DNA of 64,000 nucleotides. It comes from Perkinsus olseni. Lineage: Eukaryota; Perkinsozoa; Perkinsida; Perkinsidae. This document shows, one piece after another, positions 57,490 to 64,000 of the stretch. Location: contig JABANP010000007.1 in the NCBI GenBank assembly GCA_013115135.1, forward strand, positions 248,001 through 312,000, read 5' to 3'. The notes under the pieces are model-generated. The model searched no databases and was not told the origin of the DNA. It saw nothing but the letters and a program-made list of their open reading frames with translations. Both the position numbers and the translations under genes were made by a program. Position 1 is the stretch's first letter. The number at the start of each line of letters is the position of its first letter.

Positions 57490-58934
57490 TCATACAAGAC
57501 TAGGAGATACGTGCTCGAGGCTTCGATCCTTGTATTTCATAGTACCATTCGTCAACCAATGGAAAATATTGATGATATGAAGCCCAAACATATCATATTG
57601 TGTTGATGAGTTATATGTGAGCGGCCAGATGTCGGGAGTGATTTTCCCGCCAGGCGGTGAGATGTAGTTGCTATATGCCTCTAATTGCCTAGCACGTGTC
57701 TTCAATCTGCACTCCCTCCGGAAACAGTAGACTCTTCTAGGCAAAACTTCATCGGCGTTGGACAGCAATTCGTTCAGCCTGTCCACTTGGAGCTTGGGCT
57801 TGACTAGCCTATCAGAACGTTAAATATAACTTTGGCTTGTATAGAATATATAAATGCCAGTGAGAAAAAAGCTATCCTTCAATCCTTCTATCCTTCAACT
57901 AGCAATCCTTTAAACTCCCTCGACAACTGGCAGTTCTTAAACGCAGAGCCACCTCGCAGCGATCACGTTGTCTTCTCACGACCAGAGAATGAGAATGAGG
58001 ATATTCGTCGGCGAGGGACCGTCGCTGCTGTTGAAGATGGCTCCAAACACCTCTAACCATAATCAATGCGTGCATTGATGGCTACACTTACCAATGCAGC
58101 ATTGGTAAGTCTAGCTCTCGCCGCGCCCGAATAGGATAAATTTTACTTCCATTGTATCGTTTCACTCACCGTCTATGCCGGTCATCGTTCGCGGCCAGTT
58201 CTGCTCTCACGGCGGAAAGCCGAAAAGCTCGGTTGACCCCTGGCCTGCTCAAGTACAGCGCGCAATTGATAGTCTGAAAAGTGGACGAGCAATCGGCGAA
58301 ATTTCCGGACTTCCCATTATCCCACCACGTTGTCAGCTGTGATTAACACGCGTCCTCCAGCATAGCGTTCGCTGTCGGTCGTGGACTTCCGTCCGTACTC
58401 CTTCAGGATCATCGAGCCAAAGCTGCGCATCAGGTGTCCCTTTAGCGACGATAAAGGCCTTTCTGCCGACTGCTCCTTCTTCGAAAATCTTTCCATGTTG
58501 AAACCTCTGAACTCTTCCAGCGCTTCTTCATCGAACAACGCGACGAATTCGACGAAGTTATTGGTCCTGATCGTACCGTATCCTGCATGCGATGATTAAA
58601 AGTCATCACCCGTCAGGATATTCCACATGTGCCACGTCGATAACGCGAAGTCGCTCATCTCCCGACCGCTCAAGGTATCCGATTACAGTCTGGAAAAGAA
58701 GGTGACAGCACAGCAGGGCAAGCCGAAGCAGAGGGGATTCGCAGTCACATTCGACCATGATGAACGCTGTGGAACATTTACCTCTGATCTGGTCTTCACG
58801 TCGTAGAAGGTCATGTTCAGCCTGCTAGGAACATCGACGCTTGCACTTCTTGGATGAATAGCTGCTTGGTACGACGATGATGCTATCGAGGCAGAAACGG
58901 TTACAAGATGTAGGAGAACAATCTGTCTGGCCAT
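57490..58934 (-). CDS. Family Y, diverged copy D
   Basis: ATG complementary to 58932-58934. The leader MARQIVLLHLVTVSASIA is followed by SRLNMTFYDVKTRSEV. Exon 3 (58538-58317) reads LFDEEALEEFRGFNMERF and KGHLMRSFGSMILKEYGRK. A segment near 58270-58200 reads LSRPGVNRAFRLSAVRAEL. The last exon (57786-57490) reads LEAYSNYISPPGGKITPDIW and IFHWLTNGTMKY. It is clearly family Y but much diverged from A-C, and the middle exons found in B and C were not found. Confidence 0.5.
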
Positions 58935-59339
58935 AGGAACTCAACTACAGGATGAGTGATTTGGAGGAGATGAGAACAAGTGCACCCAGTGCTATCCCTC
59001 AGCTCACAATATTCCCGCTGTGCGAATATTTCCGCTAGGAGAGGCGCTAGCGCACGAAGAAGCAAGATGGCACGGAACGGCAAGTCTTCCATTCGAAACA
59101 TGTCTGAAAGCTCCTAGTATCGAACATAAGTAGCAGTGCACCACTCTATAAAACTACTCTTCGCATCCTCCCCACTAACCGTGTTGCTTCTATTTTCACG
59201 AAGAAGGTACACAGGCAGAAAGGAGAACACGAACGGACAGGGCATTTTCGGTCGGGGTACTGGGAGTATGAACTCTTGGCAGGATGAGCTCGCTGAGAGG
59301 GGCCATCTGTCTGCTAGTCCGCTGCTTATCAAAGTGAGT

Positions 59340-59500
59340 ACTAGAGGCGCTTGGATCGGTAGCCGAATGACCACTCTGCTTCAGCACGCCTCTGCCCGAG
59401 CTCGAGCGAAGGTCCCTCCTTCGGAGGTCGCGCTCGACCCAACTCGGTTTTGTAGGGAGACTGTGCACCAATAAGAGCTGCAGCCCAATACAACAGATCT
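59340..59500 (-). pseudogene. Relic of an anoctamin C-terminal exon
   Basis: The minus strand reads GLQLLLVHSLPTKPSWVERD followed by LRRRDLRSS, clearly related to the last exon of the anoctamin gene at 61454-61650 (LQLLLVSTLPTMPSWVKHD). No other anoctamin exons were found next to it. Confidence 0.55.
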
Positions 59501-59767
59501 TTATGTTGATACTGATAGATCATCATCAACATTAAAATAGTATGTTTACAACCACTGTGCAACGGCTGAAAGTGTACTCTAGACCAGTGAATGAAGGAGC
59601 GCTGAGAGACCTGCTCTACGTCATGGTCTGCTCGATAATCGCGCGAGAGTGACTTCGTCTACCGTAGGACCTCTACGCTCCAACGGTCTGTCGAGCAGCT
59701 CAACAAAAATTATACGACAGAAGCTGCAAACTGTCTTTCATGCACACGCATCGTGCCGATTATCACT

Positions 59768-59835
59768 CACTGCGTGTGTGTGAGTTTCAAGTCCAACGCC
59801 GGAAACCGGCTAAGTCAGACTAACATCGATGAGAG
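59768..59835 (+). repeat. Dispersed ~55 bp element, copy 7
   Basis: Reads gtgtgtgtgagtttcaagtccaacgccgg...accggctaagtcagactaacatcgatgag. Confidence 0.6.
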
Positions 59836-61453
59836 GGTAGGGTAAACCTAAGACCATTCAATGCAATTATAGACGAGTTTCTGTGGTCAATGACATCTAC
59901 TCCGAGGACAGTTCGCTACTCGGCCTCTTCTACTCAGGTTGGGCTACTCATTCGGACCCATGAGTGGCTGAAAACACCTGCACATCTGCAAAGGATCAGG
60001 GGAGTTGGAGACGTTATCGGAAGCTCAAGAGAACAACGAGCATCCTCTGTGAACTGTGAACCTCCCAAGGCTCATGGAACCTCTCCCGACACGTTCCCCA
60101 GGCGTCACCACCACCTGGAAACCCAGTATGAGAGGCTGGACGGGTAGTTGTTGTGGCGCGGTAGCTTAGTGCCGATAAATGACGGAACTTATTGAGATTG
60201 TGAAAAATAACAAATATCGCCTCTCCAAAAGTCTGATGCCGCGGGCGAGGGAAATCGTTCCGTTAGCAAGTCGTGTTGAACAGAGTCATGAAATCTCTCC
60301 TGAGTGCGGTGATATTATGAATACTATTCATTGATTCATTAAATAGCAGCTTGGCCATTTATCATTCATAGTTGATGGAAGCGCCGCGCCAGCCGACGAC
60401 TGCCAGGTCCACGATGAAAGTGAATCTTGTAACGACTAAAGTACGTACGTAAGTAGCGGAATTGGTAGTAACAATGAGATAGAGTGGACCAAGTGGAGAT
60501 CGATAAGTCCACAGTAGAGCATCCGCTCTGGAGTAGAACACCATCACGTGAAATCATAACGGGCGTAGAGGGAGCGCTTAGACGAGCAGTCTGATAAGAG
60601 AGACAGTGGCGACTTACCATCGAGCCCTTCGCTCGCCTCATGAAACTTACACCGGACTTTGATGAACCGAGACTCCTCATATAGATGGATAGTGCCAGGA
60701 GCGTACGAGCTCAAATACAGGAACATAGCGACCACTCTGGGGTCTGTCCTGCCTATCTGGAAAGAAGCAAATGAACATCGCACCGGTGAAGGCTTCAGCG
60801 GTGAAGCTGAACCAGCTGGACAGCTCAGTTCATGCTCAGATCTCAGATGCTCCCCGCCTATAAAATGAAGTTGCTTATTTATTGGTGTCTTAATTATAGT
60901 GCAGATGAGAACATGGCAGCAAAGCAGGGCGTGCAGCGAGTCGAGAGTTGCGGAGAATGTCCACGAGGCATTGTAACGCGCAGAAACTTGATAGGTTTTT
61001 TCAGTTTAGCTCGCCGCTGGGTTTTGGAATTCCCGCTCGAAACTCCCATGCGAGCTCTTACAGCGCAATCACGCTGAGAGTGACGCTCACATTCATTTCA
61101 GTCAAAACTTCGAAATGGCTGCTCCTGGACGGACGGCGAATGAAGACGGATTGAGAAAGGAATTCTCAAGGGATTCCAAGTTCTCAATCTGGAATATATA
61201 AGTCAGCTTCGGAACGTCAGGGTCAGTCAGAAGATGAGCATGCCCGGCAACTTCATTCTGCACTGAGAAGACGAACAAAGGACGACGGAGGAGAAAGGAT
61301 CTCCACCGCCGAGTTACCACGGACATCGGCACTGCTGACTCGGCAGCTTCGCTGCTTCCCAAATACTTAACGCAATCCTGTCTCAAAGGAAGCTGAAAGA
61401 TTCGGTGAAAGTATGAAAGATGACCACTCGTTTTTAAATCGTCAATCGGACGA

Positions 61454-64000
61454 TCACTCATCTCGAGGACTTCGATCAGCCTCGTTCTCTACTTGCTCGG
61501 CGGCATGGCTCTGCTCAGGCAGCATACCCTTCGAGCGCAGGTCCTCCCTTTGGAGGTCGTGCTTGACCCAGCTCGGCATTGTGGGTAATGTGGACACCAA
61601 CAACAGCTGTAGTGCCAGTATCAGATGCTCCAAACCAAATACCGATGCAACAACGAAACGGCCGTACCCGGCCAAGACAGTGTCTCCATGGAAAAACCTG
61701 AAGTTGGAATGACGGAAGTCCCAATAGGTCGACAGCGACCCTCGCTCTACTGTGGGAAGACCTCGGGCATCTGATCACTGGCGAAGCCAAACAAGATGCA
61801 ATTGGTGAAGACTGCTGCCCAGCCCATAAACTCTATTATTTGACACCACAATTGGTGCAGGCTGGGATCTAACGGGTGCGAGGGCCGATACATGGATCCG
61901 CAGTGCCGAGTCAACCCGAGCTTCAACTCATCCGAATACCTACACAGAGTAACTGCAGTCGACCGTGCTACGAGACATTGAGCAAGGTACCTCTCAATGA
62001 CCATAGCGATTAGACTGACCAGAGAGCAAAGGGGCATGGAAGTTGCTCCGAATACCGTGACGTAGCCAAACGTGATGACCACCTGTGAATAAGCGATGGA
62101 ATGACGCAGAGTGGGCTGTCAACCGGTTATTGCTGTCAAGCGTAGGCACCTCAAGGTAGTCGTCGAAGATCTCATGCTCATCCAGTTCCTCAGCCCGGTG
62201 GAGCTGCTCGTCCGCGTCCTTGGCCGGGGGCATCTTGGCGCTTCCGAAGGTACGGTAGGAGTGGATGAATGGTATCTGCGGGAATGAATGGAATGACTCA
62301 TCAACTGGAGAGCAGCTGCTTCGTTACCAAAGTCTCTACTGCGAATCTTCTGAAGGTATCAACGTAGTACAGCGAAACCAGCTCTCCACGCAGTTTCATG
62401 ATATCCAACTGAGAGACCATAAGTTTGCGCAAATCTCGTAGAGTAAGGGAACTGCCGGGCACTCACCTCGTAGATGCCAACATAGAATAGGACAGAGTAG
62501 CAGTCGAGAGCCTCGAAGAGGAAGCGCTTAAAGACGAGGGATTTTTGGTACTGGACCATCAACGGCCAGTTCTCGAGCTTGGTCAACCAGGCAGCAATGT
62601 CTCGGTACCTGAATAACCAATTCGTCAGAGAAGCCTAGAAGATCTGACGGAAGTTCTTACGTTAGGTTCATGAGTTGGATAACAATCGTGTGACAGAGGA
62701 CTGGCAGCATGCTCCACGGTATGGTGCTGTCGGAGTTCGGGTCGAAGATATGACCGGGCTCAGCGAAGCGAGCTAGCTGGGGAATGTAAAACGGCGACCT
62801 GAAAGGGAAGACAGGCTGCCGAAAATCCCAATGGCAGTGTGCCTACACAAAATCGGCCTCGAGACCTTCGGCTAGCGTCGAGTTGGGACCATGAATATAT
62901 CCCTGCAGGTTAAGAGAGCACATACCAGCACAGAAGGCGCAAAGGACCATGAAGGCTGTGACCAGGGCGGAGATCGCGAAGCCCACAGCTCTACGCCAGG
63001 CAGGACAGTATCTGATGAAGACAGTTTACCAGTGGTACACAGGATCAAGTTAACAGGATTGCCTTTCAGTAGCACCAGTGACAGGTGACCTCCTGATGGC
63101 GTATGTATGATAGTGGGGGTTAGCTCTCTGCGCCTCCCGCTGGCCCTTGTTGAAGCAGCTGTCTATGGTGTCCGTAGCCCGACTAGTCCACCCGCCATAT
63201 TTCGAGCCAAGATGGCAATACCACACTCCAGACCAACAGGAAGAAGGCGTACCTGGAGAGGCTCTCACCGCGGAAGATAATGACGAAGGTCTTACCAAGG
63301 CACATAAGGCGAGTCCACAACGCTGGCTCCTGTCTCTCCGACGGCCCACAGCCCAATCGCGAAGAGGCTCGGAGGGACTAGCCAGTAGATGATGATGTTC
63401 ATGAAGTTGAAATAGTCGCGCACAGGCAGGAGCGGAGTCCTGACTCGATGCTCAGTGAAGGGCTCGGACAGACTCTGCACCTCAACGGAATCTGACGCTT
63501 GGAAGCTAACAGACGATGATGAGAAGAGAAGTAACCCACCATCCAAGTCGAAACCGCAAACTGAGTAGATTGCATTGGTGACGGCAGTAGTAGTTTCTAG
63601 CCATGACAGATGGACCGGGCGTGGGGCTTCTCGGACCGGCACCAAGGCACCTGGCAGGCCATCATTGTAGAGGAAGACACCATTGCTCGGGGGCTGCCCA
63701 GCAACTCACCTCCGTCCTTGGGGAGGGACCACATCTCCTTCCCACTTGATATCGGTGGAAGGTCCTTGCCTGGTACCCTTGATAAGATGTGGGCTTCATC
63801 AGCTAATCGCAAGAGAGCTTCTTCGGATTCGGCAGATACGTACACTACCGGCTTGGCCTGCAAGCAGTAGTGGAAGTCATAAGCCTTTGGCCCACAGCCT
63901 ACCTCCTCGCCGCTCTTGCTGTCTTTTGGCGGCGATTTTGTCCAGGCTTTCAGACCGACTTCGGCGGAGTTGAGCTCTTGGACGATGTAGTCTCTATCAT
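61454..64000 (-). CDS. Anoctamin/TMEM16 membrane protein, 5' end beyond the window
   Basis: Anoctamins are ten-helix membrane proteins acting as Ca-activated Cl channels or lipid scramblases. Down the minus strand: a cytosolic N-terminal exon with KPVVYVSAESEEALLRLADE (~63850); first helix region YFNFMNIIIYWLVPPSLFAI (~63400); VGFAISALVTAFMVLCAFCA (~62960); TIPWSMLPVLCHTIVIQLMN (~62720); the conserved WLTKLENWPLMVQYQKSLVF and RFLFEALDCYSVLFYVGIYE (~62580-62470). After an intron come LDIMKLRGELVSLYYVD, EIFDDYLEVPTLDSNN, VVITFGYVTVFGATSMPLCS, IIEFMGWAAVFTNCILFGF and the C-terminal FGLEHLILALQLLL, with a stop at 61454-61456. The order of blocks matches the family. Which activity it has cannot be told from this. 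Confidence 0.85.

Larger units (their letters stand above)
58960..61453. other. Intergenic region with a relic of an anoctamin exon
   Basis: Short open frames on both strands, none convincing apart from the relic at 59340-59500. One dispersed element lies at 59768-59835. Confidence 0.45.

Noticed and set aside
1..64000. CRISPR arrays, bacterial operons, rRNA genes, dinoflagellate-type spliced-leader sequence
   Set aside because: None was seen; the gene structure is clearly eukaryotic with spliceosomal introns.

Overview
This window looks like nuclear DNA from a compact-genome eukaryotic microbe. Genes are split by many short GT-AG introns, mostly about 43-70 nt. They lie on both strands and encode typically eukaryotic products: a DEIH RNA helicase with double-stranded RNA-binding domains, an N-terminal protein methyltransferase, an anoctamin, a voltage-gated channel with EF-hands, an F-box/TPR protein and a hAT transposase. 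The overall style suggests an alveolate such as Perkinsus. That is an inference from intron size, gene content and some odd reading-frame breaks; no species marker was seen.

Left part (1-22 kb). The window opens with two direct copies of a ~450 bp repeat (1-452 and 1327-1779), each ending in proline-tRNA-like sequence. A region with a coiled-coil gene follows (about 3.6-5.5 kb). Then come a HIG1-like small membrane protein (6477-7115), a complete DHX9/MLE-type helicase (7355-13887), a secreted or Golgi GT34-like glycosyltransferase (13978-16119), a mitochondrial-type ribosomal protein L2 (to 17730), an N-terminal methyltransferase (18034-19251) and a pepsin-like protein that lacks its first catalytic Asp (20354-21527).

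Middle (22-43 kb). A duplicated block (22.1-25.3 kb) carries one copy of an unrecognised secreted-protein family, called family Y here. Then come a single-domain voltage-gated cation channel on the minus strand (26670-29337), a poorly resolved stretch (29.9-34.6 kb), two unrecognised genes, a membrane-anchored questin-oxidase-like protein (37181-38557), an F-box/TPR protein (38928-39993) and a POT/PTR proton-coupled peptide transporter (about 41066-42624).

Right part (43-64 kb). This is dominated by repeats. Family Y has five more full or partial copies, all on the minus strand; three of the six copies lie in large direct segmental duplications. A second family (X: acidic Asp-rich region plus membrane segment) is duplicated with it. 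A small inverted-repeat element (50177-50790) and a nearly intact hAT transposase (53684-55963) lie among them. The window ends inside an anoctamin/TMEM16 gene (61454 to beyond 64000, minus strand).

The most interesting signal is that five otherwise well-conserved genes each contain one or two single reading-frame breaks. Four of the six breaks fall at CCC or AGG codons, the codon types known to force frameshifts in Perkinsus mitochondrial genes. Five of the six also overlap short homonucleotide runs, so sequencing error is a serious alternative.
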